A stretch of 19,312 nucleotides of DNA from CAYXVU01 sp964468725 (GCA_964468725.1 CAYXVU010000109.1:1-19312); one strand, 5' to 3'; counted from the first letter of the stretch, positions 9,596 through 17,903 are shown. The notes: generated by a model not told the origin, from the letters alone. Program-made: numbers and translations.

Positions 9596-10380
9596 TAGAG
9601 GCTGTTTAAAAAGCTCTTGCTGCGCCGGTTAAACCCAATCTTTGCAGACTGGGTACGCCATAGAGTTCATTGTGGGCCAGTCGCTTGAGCATCAACCGAA
9701 TCATTGTCAAATAGATCATCGCTTCGCTACTCCCCGATAGGTACTCATAATCCTTGCTCATTCTCCGGTAGCGGCCGAAACGCCTGTCTACAACCTCCTG
9801 ATGTTTCAACACAGTGAAGGCTAGCATTGACGGCGGCTCGACATCTTTGGCGTACCAATTCCATTTGCTTGGTCGCTTCACAATATCCCATTGCCACTTC
9901 CCTTCCTGCTCGATCCACTGTTTGAGCATGGGTCCCCGATAACCCCTATCAGCCCAGACCAACGCTAGTCAATTACAGATCGCTTGGGCTGCCAACAGTA
10001 CAACGATCACTCTATCAGCGTCCCGCAAATCTGCCGCCTGCACAACGGCTCGAATCACAAGACCTGTGGTGTCAACCTATAAATGGCGCTTTCTGCCGCC
10101 GATCTTCTTTGCCCTATGGTAGCCGTGAAGCCTCCTTTTTCGGTCGTCTTCACCGACCGGGAATCAGTAATGGAGGCTGAAGGTTGCACGTTACGATTCA
10201 TCTTTATGTGCAGCTCTGCCTGGAGATGATCGTGAGTGCGCCGCCAGGTTCCACCCTTTTTCCATTGGCGAAAGTATTCATAGACCGTTTGCCAGTGGGG
10301 CAGATTATGAGGCATCAAACGCCAGGCACAGCCGCCACGAAAAGTATATTGAATGGCGAAAGTGTTTTTGTTGGCAATAC
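9596..10380 (-). mobile_element. Remnant of an IS5-like insertion sequence
   Basis: The segment carries the decayed transposase described separately. The left end probably lies in GAGGCTGTTTAAAAAG (9598-9613), which contains the transposase stop codon and looks like an IS terminal repeat. I find no matching inverted copy on the other side up to 10626, so the transposase-start end appears lost or degraded. The right boundary (about 10380) is only where transposase homology fades. No target-site duplication can be named. Confidence 0.7.
9606..10357 (-). pseudogene. Degenerate IS5-family transposase
   Basis: Reading the minus strand, homology begins at about 10357 with IQYTFRGGCAWRLMPHNLPHW, so the first roughly 40 residues of a normal transposase are missing. 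The frame breaks near 10123, where a one-base deletion after GGFT shifts the product. The correct reading resumes as KKIGGRKRHL and hits an in-frame TAG at 10077-10079 after that segment. It continues VDTTGLVIRAVVQAADLRDAD and meets a TGA at 9969-9971, then runs on as LVWADRGYRG to the stop at 9606. Further conserved DDE-region words are DRGYRG, RRFGRYRRMSKDYE and the helical tail. One frameshift, two stops and a missing N-terminus make it inactive. Confidence 0.88.
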
Positions 10381-10626
10381 TAAAACCTGCTAAAAGCCTT
10401 TGCTATTTCTGTCCCTCACGCGCAGGCTGAGGGTATAGGCGCGCGTTCTTCGGAGGACGCGCGCCTGCAAAAATATCCCAACGCTTTATCTTCACTTGAG
10501 GGAACCTCGTTTGTACGATTCTTCCTCATTGCTATCTTTTGATTTGTACCTTTTTGCAGCTTTCTTGTACCTTACAGGCACAAGGCTCGACGCGGCTGCT
10601 CGGAGAGATCGGTATAAAAGGATGGT
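10381..10626. other. Intergenic region upstream of the multidomain regulator
   Basis: No gene is supported here. It holds a strong hairpin (10437-10466, listed separately) and three TTGTAC words at 10511, 10544 and 10565, the last two extended to TTGTACC and spaced 21 bases apart. AAAAGGA at 10616-10622 is the ribosome binding site of the following gene. No convincing -35/-10 pair or -24/-12 pair was found. Confidence 0.5.
10437..10466. repeat. Strong hairpin, 10-13 bp stem
   Basis: AGGCGCGCGT and ACGCGCGCCT are perfect inverted copies, and the stem can extend by three pairs (one G-T) to a TCGG loop. On the plus strand it is followed by GCAAAAAT rather than T residues, so it is not a canonical intrinsic terminator in either direction. 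It sits between the IS remnant and the regulator gene. Confidence 0.6.
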
Positions 10627-13600
10627 ATGAAGATTCCAGGCTACGAGGTGATGGAGGAACTCACGCGCAGCGATTGGTATTGTCTCAGTCGGGCGCGGCG
10701 CAACGACGGGCAGGAGACCGTTCTGCTGAAGACCCCTTTGCGCAATGCCCCGACTGCCGCCGAAATAGAGGCCTTGGAGCGCGAGTTCGCGCTCCTGTGC
10801 GAACTCGCAGTACCCGGCATTCCTACTGCCCTTGATTTGCGCCGCGATGTTGGCTGCCTGATTTTGGAAGACTTCGGCGGCTTGCCGCTGCGCACCATAC
10901 TCGTGCAACAGCGATTGTCATTGGAAACTTTCTTTCATGCAGGCGTGCAACTGTGCGCGATTCTGGCCGAATTGCATCGGCGCAATATCATTCACAAGAA
11001 TCTGAGCGCGCGCAGTATCTTCCTCCATCCGCAAACCTACACTGCACGGATCGTAGACTTCAGTCAGGCGTCCCCTGATTCGGGAGAGACACACCGCCTG
11101 ATTTCGCCGCACCGATTCGGCGATTTGCTGCCCTACATCTCGCCGGAGCAGACCGGGCGCATGAATCGCACGCTCGATTACCGCACCGATTTTTATTCAC
11201 TCGGCGTCGTCTTCTTCGAAATGCTGACGGGAGCCTGCCCCTTTCGCGGCGCTGATTGGCTGGAACTCATCCATTGGCACATCGCCAGAACGCCGACTCC
11301 GCCCGCAACTCTCAACCCGAATCTCCCCGAAGCGGTTTCGCAGATCGTCCTCAAACTTCTGTCAAAGACCGCAGAAGAGCGCTATCAAAGCGCCCTTGGC
11401 ATCAGCGAAGACCTCAGCCATTGCGCCCGCGAATGGACGACAAAACGTCAGGTTTCGCCCTTTCCTTTGGGACAACGCGACCGCTCAGACCGCTTCCTCG
11501 TTTCGCAAAAGCTCTATGGCCGCGACCGCGAGGTCGAAGAGATGGTGCGCGCCTTTGAGCGGGTTTGCGAAGGGCCGACGGCGTTGATGCTGGTCGCGGG
11601 ATACTCGGGCATCGGCAAGACCTCTCTGATTCAGGAACTCTACAAACCCATCGTGCGCGAACGCGGCTACTTCATCTCCGGGAAGTTCGACCAGATTGCC
11701 CGCATCCCATATGCGGCCTTCATTCAGGCCTTTCGCGCGCTCTGCCGACAATTGCTTACCGAAGGGGAAGAGCAACTGCAACTGTGGCGCACGCGCCTCG
11801 TCAACGCCTTAGGCGTAAATGGCGGTGTCATTGCCCAGGTCATACCGGAAATCGAATTGCTCATCGGCGCACAGCCGCCCGCCCCGCCGCTGGCTCCTGC
11901 GGAGGCGCAAAACCGCTTTCACATGGTCTTTCAAAATTTCGTTGGCGCGTTGGCGCGCCGCGAACACCCGTTGGTCATCTTTCTCGATGACTTGCAGTGG
12001 GCGGACTCCGCTACGCTCGGTCTGTTGCAATCGCTGTTGACCAGTCGCGATGTGCGGCACCTGTTTTTAATCGGCGCGTATCGTGATAATGAAGTAGACG
12101 CGGCTCATCCGCTGGCGCGCACGCTCAACAGTCTGGAAGAGGATAAGGTGCATCTTCTGCGGGTCATGTTGGGGCCTCTCGGCCTTGATGAACTCGCCTG
12201 TCTCATCCGCGACACCCTGCATCGCCAACTGTCCGAAGTCGAACCGCTCGCCCGACTGGTATTGCACAAAACGGAGGGCAACCCCTTCTTTGTCATCCAA
12301 TTTTTACAAGCGCTCCAACAGGCAAAGTTGATCGAGTTCGACTATGAGCAAAGCCGGTGGGTCTTTCATTTGGCGGCCATAGCCGAAGCCGGAATGACGG
12401 ACAACGTCATTGATTTGATGACCAACCGGATTCAGCGACTCTCTGAAAAGGCGCAGTCGGTGTTGCTATTGGCGGCCTGCGTCGGCAACCAATTCGATCT
12501 CAATACGCTGGCCACCGTCAGCCGTCAATCGGTCGCAGCGGCGGCTGCCGACCTTGACGAAGCCTTGCGCGAAGGGCTGGTGCTGCCAGTTGGCCGTTCG
12601 TATGCCGCCGCCGCCGAGACGGACGCTACCCAATCACCGAGCCGTCTGGTCTTCACCTTTCTGCACGACCGGGTGCAGCAGGCCGCCTATGCTCTGATTC
12701 CTGACAAGCGCAAACATTTGACCCACCTCACCGTCGGTCGTTTGCTGCTCAAGAAGTGGGAGACAGAAGCGACTGACGAAAAGGGTTTCGATGTCGTCAA
12801 TCATCTCAATCTCGGCAGCAGCTTCATCACGGACTCTGCGGAGCAGCTCACCCTTGCTCGCCTCAATCTCGATGCCGGACGGCGGGCAAAGGTTTCGACC
12901 GCCTACGAAGCGGCGCTCGGTTACTTCACTGCCGGGATTGCCTTGCTAACAGATGCACAATGGCAGTCGCATTACGATCTGACCTTCGCCCTGCACCTCG
13001 AAGCGGCGGAAGGCTCTTATCTGTGCGGCAAATTCGACGAAGCCGAAGCGCAATTCGAAGGGCTGCTCCGGCGCGCAGCAACCAATATGGATAAGGCGAA
13101 AGTCTATCGCCTGCGCAGCGTGCAGTACGAAAACCTCTCGCGTTATGAAGAGGCATTGGCCAGCGCCCGCGAAAGCCTCAACCTGTTTGGCGTCTCCTTT
13201 CCCGATTCGGCAGCGGCGAAAGAAGCGGCGTTAGAAGCGGAAATCGCTGCCATTCGCTCGCTGCTCGGCACTCGCTCCATCGCTTCATTGGTCGCTCTCC
13301 CAGTGATGACCGACATGGAAATCAGGATGGTCATGATTACCTTGACCGACATCTGGTCTTCGACCTACATACTCGGCGATGCGGTGCTGGCGCGGCTCAT
13401 ATCGGCGACGATGGTGCGTCTGTCATTACAGCACGGGAATGTCGAAGAGTCCGCTTATGGCTATGTCACGCACGCAATCACGGTCGGGCCGGTGCGCGAA
13501 GATTACGAATCGGCTTACGAATTCGGCAAACTGGCGCTCTCGGTCAATGAGCGATTCGATGATTCCAAGCGGCGCGCCAAGATTCACCAGCAATTTCATG

Positions 13601-16600
13601 CCCATGTGAACCTCTGGCGTCAGCCCTTGCAAACCTGTATCCCCCACGCGCGCGAAGCCTGCCGCAGCGGATTGGAGACGGGCGATTTTCTCTATGCCGC
13701 TTACGGGGCCTGCACCGAGACCTGGCCAGCCCTCTTTTCGACGCCAAGCCTCGGGCAATTCGTGCGAGATTATCAGCCTAACTTGGCGCTTATCAGAAAG
13801 CTGAAGATCACCAGCTTTGCCGATGCCTTGCAGGTGATGTTGAATTGGGCGCAAGCCTTACGCGGCGAGACCCGCGCCCCGCTCTTGCTCTCCGACGATG
13901 GCTTTGATGAAGCCCGCTATGCCGAAACCTATCGCGGCAACCCCTTCTTCACAACCTTTTATGCGGTTGCCAAACTGCACCTCTCTTATCTCTTTGGTGA
14001 ATCCGAGCAGGCGTTGGCCGCCGCCCATTTTGCGCGCCAACAGGTGGCTCATCTTTCAGGGACGATTTGGCCGGTACTCTTCGATTTCTGGAACGGCCTG
14101 ACGTTGGCCGCGCAAGCTTCGTTTGCAGAAGCGGAGCCGCAAAAAATTCATCTTGAAGAGTTACAAGCGGCGCAACGCTCGCTTGCCGTGCTGGCCGAGA
14201 ATTGCCCGGAAAATTTCCTTTGCCAATCCCTCTTGCTCGGCGCGGAGATTGAGCGCATTCAAGGGCGTGAGCGAGAAGCTATGCACCTCTATGGTCGGGC
14301 TGTGCAGATTGCTGATGCGACCGGGCTGCTTCAGCACCAGGCGCTGGCCAACGAACTGTATGCCAAGTTCTGGCGGGAGCTCGGACAGGATAAACTAGCA
14401 CTCGCTTTGCTCATCGAAGCGCGCAGCGCTTATGAGAAGTGGGGGGCGCGCGCCAAAGTGGAAGAACTCGAAGGTCGCTATCCGGAATGGTTGGGGCGCA
14501 CCTCGCAATGGCTCACCCAAGGCGCAACCCAGACAGTCACCGCCGAAGCGATGGCCGAGACGCTCGATGTCGTCACCGCCATGCGGGCGGCACAGGCCAT
14601 TGCAGGCGAGAGCGAAATCGAGCGGCTACTGGCTCGCCTCATGCGCATTGCCATCGAAAACGCCGGAGCTGAACGCGGCAGCCTTATCCTCGAACACGAC
14701 GGCGAAGCCTTTCTCTACGTCGAAGGGTCGCTCGATGGCGTAGAGGTCAAGTTGCGCGATCCGATCCCGCTGACCCAGACCGACCGCCTGCCGCTGCGCA
14801 TCATCAACTATGTGCGGCGAATCAGCGAAAGCGTGGTGCTCGGCGATGCCCGCGACGATGATCGCTATGCAAAGGATGACTACATCGTTCGCAGGCAACC
14901 GCGCTCGGTGATGTGCGTGCCGATGCTCAATCAAGGGCGCTTGATCGGTTCCGTCTATCTGGAAAACAATCTGGTAACCGACGCCTTCACGGCAGATCGC
15001 ACCAAGGTCGTTTGGCTGGTGGCGTCGGAAGCGGCCATTTCACTTGAAAACGCCAAACTCTATGACGAGATGCGGAACGAGGTTACCCGCAGGCGCGAAG
15101 CCGAAGAGATTCTGCGCTCGATTGTCGAAGGCACGGCATCGGTAACCGGCAGCGACTTCTTCTACTCGCTGGTGCGCCATTTGGGCGCGGCGCTTGCCGT
15201 ACGCTATGCCTTGGTGACCGAATGTCGCGGCAATCACAAGAGAGCGCGGACGTTGGCTTTTTGGAAAGGCAACGATTTCGGCGAAAACTTTGAATACGAT
15301 GTCTCGCTCACCCCTTGCAAAGACGTCTTCGATGGCAAACTCTGCTTCTATCCCAATAGCTTGCAGGCGCTTTTTCCCGGCGACCCGGATTTGGCCGATT
15401 TAGGAGCCGAGAGCTATCTCGGAGTGCCGGTTTTGAATGCCGCTAACAAAGTCATTGGCCATTTGGCGGTTCTTAATGACGAACCGATGCAAGAGCGCGC
15501 GCGGAGCATCTCAATCCTGCAAGTCTTTTCGGCGCGTGCCGGGGCTGAGATTGAACGGCTGGCAGCCGAAGAGAACCTCAAACGCGCGCTGGCCGAAGTC
15601 GAATCCCTGAAAAATCGGCTCGAAGCCGAAAATATTTACTTGCAAGAAGAGATTCTCCGCGAGCACCACTTTGAAGAGATTGTCGGCAGCAGTCCGCCGC
15701 TGCTCGAACTGCTCGGGCAATTGGAGATCGTCGCGCCGACCGATACCACCGTCTTGATTCACGGCCAAACCGGCACCGGCAAAGAGCTCATCGCCCGCGC
15801 CATTCATACCCGCAGCCAACGCAAAGAGCGCCCGCTCGTCAAGGTCAATTGCGGAGCCATCTCTGCCGGACTGGTTGAAAGCGAACTCTTCGGCCATGTC
15901 AAAGGCGCGTTTACCGGCGCAATCGAACGGCGCGCCGGACGCTTTGAACTGGCCAATGGCGGCACGCTCTTTCTGGATGAGGTCAGCGAACTGCCGCTCG
16001 AAACCCAAGTCAAACTGCTGCGCGTGCTGCAAGAACAGGAATTCGAGCCGGTCGGCTCCAGCCGCACCATTCGCGTAGATGTTCGCATCATTGCCGCAAC
16101 CAATCGCAGCCTGGAAACCGCTGTACAGACCGGCAGCTTTCGCCAAGACCTCTTCTACCGGCTCAACGTCTTTCCCTTGAGCGTGCCTTCGTTGAGCGAA
16201 CGGCTGTCGGATATTCCCCAGTTGGTCATGTTCTTCCTATCGCGCTTCGCCAAAAAATTTGGCAAAAAGATTGAGAGCGTTTCACAGGAGAGCATGCAAT
16301 TGCTGCTCAGCTACGGCTGGCCAGGCAATGTCCGCGAACTGCAAAACATCATCGAGCGCGCCGTCGTTTTGTCGCAAGGCAATGTTCTGACTCTCGGTCG
16401 CAATCTCTTCCCAACGTCAGAGCCAAGTGAACCGTTGAGCCGAATCAAAGGCAGCAGCTCGCCCGCGTCGCGCCGCCAACCTGCCAATGCCCTAGAGTCG
16501 CTAGCCTCCCGCCCTCCCTTCACTCTCGAAGAGATTGAGCGCGGTCACATACTCGAAACCCTTGAGCAAACCCGTTGGGTCATTGACGGCCCCAACGGCG

Positions 16601-16689
16601 CTGCGCGGCTGCTCAATCTTCATCCCAACACTCTGCGCTCACGTCTCAAGAAGCTCGGCATCCAACGCCCGCGTCACGAAATTTCGTGA
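10627..16689 (+). CDS. Kinase-like/STAND/GAF-GAF/sigma-54 activator fusion protein
   Basis: A 2020-residue cytosolic signal-integrating transcription activator. Domains in order: protein-kinase fold (about 5-265), with Lys35, a catalytic-loop HKN at 123-125 where HRD/HKD is expected, Asp144 in VDFS, and YISPEQTGRMNR; STAND-type ATPase (about 296-660), with Walker A GYSGIGKTS (325-333) and Walker B VIFLDDLQW (450-458); long helical, TPR-like region (about 700-1300); GAF1 (about 1330-1475); GAF2 (about 1503-1640); coiled coil (about 1640-1678); sigma-54 AAA+ (about 1683-1920), with Walker A GQTGTGKE (1713-1720), GAFTGA (1760-1765), Walker B LFLDEV and FRQDLFYRLN; Fis-type HTH (about 1968-2014). 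The first five parts match the cyanobacterial/myxobacterial HstK-type kinases, which normally end in a histidine kinase; here the output is an FhlA-like activator. The start has AAAAGGA four bases ahead. Its likely target promoter lies directly downstream. Confidence 0.93.
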   Translation: MKIPGYEVMEELTRSDWYCLSRARRNDGQETVLLKTPLRNAPTAAEIEALEREFALLCELAVPGIPTALDLRRDVGCLILEDFGGLPLRTILVQQRLSLETFFHAGVQLCAILAELHRRNIIHKNLSARSIFLHPQTYTARIVDFSQASPDSGETHRLISPHRFGDLLPYISPEQTGRMNRTLDYRTDFYSLGVVFFEMLTGACPFRGADWLELIHWHIARTPTPPATLNPNLPEAVSQIVLKLLSKTAEERYQSALGISEDLSHCAREWTTKRQVSPFPLGQRDRSDRFLVSQKLYGRDREVEEMVRAFERVCEGPTALMLVAGYSGIGKTSLIQELYKPIVRERGYFISGKFDQIARIPYAAFIQAFRALCRQLLTEGEEQLQLWRTRLVNALGVNGGVIAQVIPEIELLIGAQPPAPPLAPAEAQNRFHMVFQNFVGALARREHPLVIFLDDLQWADSATLGLLQSLLTSRDVRHLFLIGAYRDNEVDAAHPLARTLNSLEEDKVHLLRVMLGPLGLDELACLIRDTLHRQLSEVEPLARLVLHKTEGNPFFVIQFLQALQQAKLIEFDYEQSRWVFHLAAIAEAGMTDNVIDLMTNRIQRLSEKAQSVLLLAACVGNQFDLNTLATVSRQSVAAAAADLDEALREGLVLPVGRSYAAAAETDATQSPSRLVFTFLHDRVQQAAYALIPDKRKHLTHLTVGRLLLKKWETEATDEKGFDVVNHLNLGSSFITDSAEQLTLARLNLDAGRRAKVSTAYEAALGYFTAGIALLTDAQWQSHYDLTFALHLEAAEGSYLCGKFDEAEAQFEGLLRRAATNMDKAKVYRLRSVQYENLSRYEEALASARESLNLFGVSFPDSAAAKEAALEAEIAAIRSLLGTRSIASLVALPVMTDMEIRMVMITLTDIWSSTYILGDAVLARLISATMVRLSLQHGNVEESAYGYVTHAITVGPVREDYESAYEFGKLALSVNERFDDSKRRAKIHQQFHAHVNLWRQPLQTCIPHAREACRSGLETGDFLYAAYGACTETWPALFSTPSLGQFVRDYQPNLALIRKLKITSFADALQVMLNWAQALRGETRAPLLLSDDGFDEARYAETYRGNPFFTTFYAVAKLHLSYLFGESEQALAAAHFARQQVAHLSGTIWPVLFDFWNGLTLAAQASFAEAEPQKIHLEELQAAQRSLAVLAENCPENFLCQSLLLGAEIERIQGREREAMHLYGRAVQIADATGLLQHQALANELYAKFWRELGQDKLALALLIEARSAYEKWGARAKVEELEGRYPEWLGRTSQWLTQGATQTVTAEAMAETLDVVTAMRAAQAIAGESEIERLLARLMRIAIENAGAERGSLILEHDGEAFLYVEGSLDGVEVKLRDPIPLTQTDRLPLRIINYVRRISESVVLGDARDDDRYAKDDYIVRRQPRSVMCVPMLNQGRLIGSVYLENNLVTDAFTADRTKVVWLVASEAAISLENAKLYDEMRNEVTRRREAEEILRSIVEGTASVTGSDFFYSLVRHLGAALAVRYALVTECRGNHKRARTLAFWKGNDFGENFEYDVSLTPCKDVFDGKLCFYPNSLQALFPGDPDLADLGAESYLGVPVLNAANKVIGHLAVLNDEPMQERARSISILQVFSARAGAEIERLAAEENLKRALAEVESLKNRLEAENIYLQEEILREHHFEEIVGSSPPLLELLGQLEIVAPTDTTVLIHGQTGTGKELIARAIHTRSQRKERPLVKVNCGAISAGLVESELFGHVKGAFTGAIERRAGRFELANGGTLFLDEVSELPLETQVKLLRVLQEQEFEPVGSSRTIRVDVRIIAATNRSLETAVQTGSFRQDLFYRLNVFPLSVPSLSERLSDIPQLVMFFLSRFAKKFGKKIESVSQESMQLLLSYGWPGNVRELQNIIERAVVLSQGNVLTLGRNLFPTSEPSEPLSRIKGSSSPASRRQPANALESLASRPPFTLEEIERGHILETLEQTRWVIDGPNGAARLLNLHPNTLRSRLKKLGIQRPRHEIS

Positions 16690-16740
16690 CCACGAACCTC
16701 CATCCTTCGTGACCGGCCTGTACTCACGAAATTTCGTGAG
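16673..16740. promoter_or_regulatory. Palindromic enhancer cluster (predicted activator binding sites)
   Basis: Two perfect 18-bp palindromes share the core TCACGAAATTTCGTGA: GTCACGAAATTTCGTGAC at 16673-16690, overlapping the regulator's last codons, and CTCACGAAATTTCGTGAG at 16723-16740. Their centres are 50 bp apart, close to five helical turns. Between them the half-sites CACGAA (16691-16696) and TTCGTG (16706-16711) face each other across 9 bases. The cluster ends 90 bases before the -24 element, the usual distance for sigma-54 enhancers. The fused HTH protein encoded just upstream is the natural candidate binder. As RNA the second palindrome could form a short hairpin, but the nearest T-run is more than 12 bases away. 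Confidence 0.75.
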
Positions 16741-16828
16741 CGATTAAACCATCTCTTTTTTAACAAGAATCATGCTAACTCGCTGAAAGTTAAGGGTGTA
16801 TTTGCTCGCCTCAGATTTTGGTCAGGAG

Positions 16829-16844
16829 TGGAACGGCGCTTGCT
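16829..16844 (+). promoter_or_regulatory. Sigma-54 (-24/-12) promoter
   Basis: TGGAACGGCGCTTGCT has GG at 16830-16831 and GC at 16842-16843 with exactly 10 bases between, fitting the TGGCAC-N5-TTGCW consensus except for one C-to-A change. Transcription would start near 16855, ahead of the STAS gene ribosome site at 16868-16871. The gene upstream encodes a sigma-54 activator, which strengthens the call. Confidence 0.75.
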
Positions 16845-16878
16845 AAATAGGAGGGCAGAAGGGGAAAGGAGTTTCGTG

Positions 16879-17142
16879 ATGTTACGGGTCTCAGAGACAA
16901 GCAGGGAAGGAGAAGTGGCTGTGTTGCGATTAGAAGGGGAGATGATCGGCCCGTGGGTCGAGGTAGTGAAGAAGGCCTGCGAGCCCTTTCTCAGCAATGG
17001 TCATCAACTCACCATTGATCTGGCAGATATTTCACACGTTGATCGAAACGGCATCGCTTTGCTCAAAAAGCTGATGCAGGCGCAGGCGAAGCTCATTAAC
17101 GAGTCACCGTTTCTGAGCGCGCAACTGAGGGTGACAGACTAG
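16879..17142 (+). CDS. STAS-domain protein (anti-sigma antagonist-like)
   Basis: An 87-residue single STAS domain, the usual size for SpoIIAA-like proteins. Two beta strands (EVAVLRLEGEM), a helix (VEVVKKACEPFL) and the strand-turn-helix LTIDLADISHVDRNGIALLKKL match the fold. The turn that carries the phosphorylated Ser in SpoIIAA-like antagonists (DSSG) reads Asp55-Arg-Asn-Gly58, so canonical Ser phosphorylation is not possible. I chose the ATG at 16879: GGAG lies 7 bases before it, and the predicted sigma-54 start site near 16855 falls downstream of the alternative GTG at 16828, which would add 17 unlike residues. The ECF sigma gene follows closely, suggesting one transcript. Partner protein is unknown. 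Confidence 0.8.
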   Translation: MLRVSETSREGEVAVLRLEGEMIGPWVEVVKKACEPFLSNGHQLTIDLADISHVDRNGIALLKKLMQAQAKLINESPFLSAQLRVTD

Positions 17143-17193
17143 CGGACGAGGGCAAGTCGGATGATCGAGTTGCCGCAGATTGGGAGAATTCCT

Positions 17194-17799
17194 ATGCAAT
17201 CGAATGAAAAGGATTTCGAAACAGTGGAAGGTTTTGAAGCAGAAGCCCTGCCCCATATGAACGATCTGTTTCGCGCGGCGGCGTCCATGCTAAACAGTCG
17301 AACCGAGGCGGAGGATGCTGTGCAGGAGACTTACCTGCAAGCCTGGAAATCGTTTCATCGCTTTACGCCCGGCACCAATTGCCGCGCTTGGTTATTCAAG
17401 ATTCTCTTTCATGTCATTCAGCACCATCGCCGCAAGTGGTTCAAATTCCGTTTTGCAGAGGATGGCGAAGAGATGCTTAAAGAGACTTTGCAATACGAGC
17501 CGCCGGTTCGCCAAGACCTCAGCGACGAAGATGTGCTGGCGACCTTTCGGGAGATTCCGCAAGCCTACGCCGAAGTCGTGCTCTTGTCCGATGTCTATGA
17601 GTTCTCCTACAAAGAGATTCACGAAACCTTGGAGATTCCTCTCGGCACGGTGATGTCGCGGTTGAGTCGCGGTCGGCAACTGCTGAGAACTCGTTTGGCT
17701 GACATCGCCAAGACGGCGGGTTACCGCAGCCAAGCGGCAGCCGCTTTCGCTCCCGTCGTCTCGAATCAGACATTGAAAAACGATTCCCTCCAATCCTAA
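17194..17799 (+). CDS. ECF-family RNA polymerase sigma factor
   Basis: A sigma-70 family ECF factor of 201 residues from this start. Region 2 (about 18-85) shows LPHMNDLFRAAASMLN, AEDAVQETYLQAWKSF and CRAWLFKILFHVI. Region 4 (about 110-170) shows FREIPQAYAEVVLLSDVYEFSYKEIHETLEIPLGTVMSRLSRGRQLL, the helix-turn-helix that reads the -35 element. The short C-terminal tail (AGYRSQAAAAFAP...) has no recognisable domain. ATG at 17194 is preferred because GGGAG precedes it by 7 bases; an ATG at 17161 in the same frame would add 11 residues with a weaker GAGG nine bases ahead. The STAS gene ends 51 bases upstream. No zinc-binding anti-sigma factor gene is in sight, so its control is probably transcriptional through the sigma-54 promoter or via the STAS protein. 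Confidence 0.9.
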   Translation: MQSNEKDFETVEGFEAEALPHMNDLFRAAASMLNSRTEAEDAVQETYLQAWKSFHRFTPGTNCRAWLFKILFHVIQHHRRKWFKFRFAEDGEEMLKETLQYEPPVRQDLSDEDVLATFREIPQAYAEVVLLSDVYEFSYKEIHETLEIPLGTVMSRLSRGRQLLRTRLADIAKTAGYRSQAAAAFAPVVSNQTLKNDSLQS

Positions 17800-17854
17800 C
17801 TGCCCGTCCGCGACTGCGGGCGAGGGCTACATGCCGAAAAGAAGAGATTGTGGC

Positions 17855-17903
17855 GAATCTCATGAATCGGCGCGCGTCACCGAGCCCCGATTCGTGATGA
17901 TTC
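17855..17903. repeat. Imperfect inverted repeat in the ECF-glucosidase spacer
   Basis: Left arm GAATCTCATGAATCGG (17855-17870) pairs with right arm CCGATTCGTGATGATTC (17887-17903), with a single bulged base and one G-T pair across a 16-base interval. No T-run follows, so terminator function is unlikely. The right arm contains TTCGTGA, the half-site seen in the palindromes at 16673-16740. Confidence 0.55.

Noticed and set aside
10437..10466. Hairpin as an intrinsic terminator
   Set aside because: The stem is strong but no T-run follows it on either strand.
15511..16146. Minus-strand open frame of 211 codons
   Set aside because: Antisense to the AAA+ domain with clear Walker and GAFTGA motifs; a coding shadow.
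16723..16764. Second palindrome as terminator of the regulator gene
   Set aside because: The T-run (about 16755-16761) is too far from the stem, and a perfect near-identical copy inside the coding end argues for a protein-binding site.
16828..16878. Upstream GTG start adding 17 residues to the STAS protein
   Set aside because: The added residues overlap the sigma-54 promoter and predicted start site, and the ATG at 16879 has a well-spaced GGAG.
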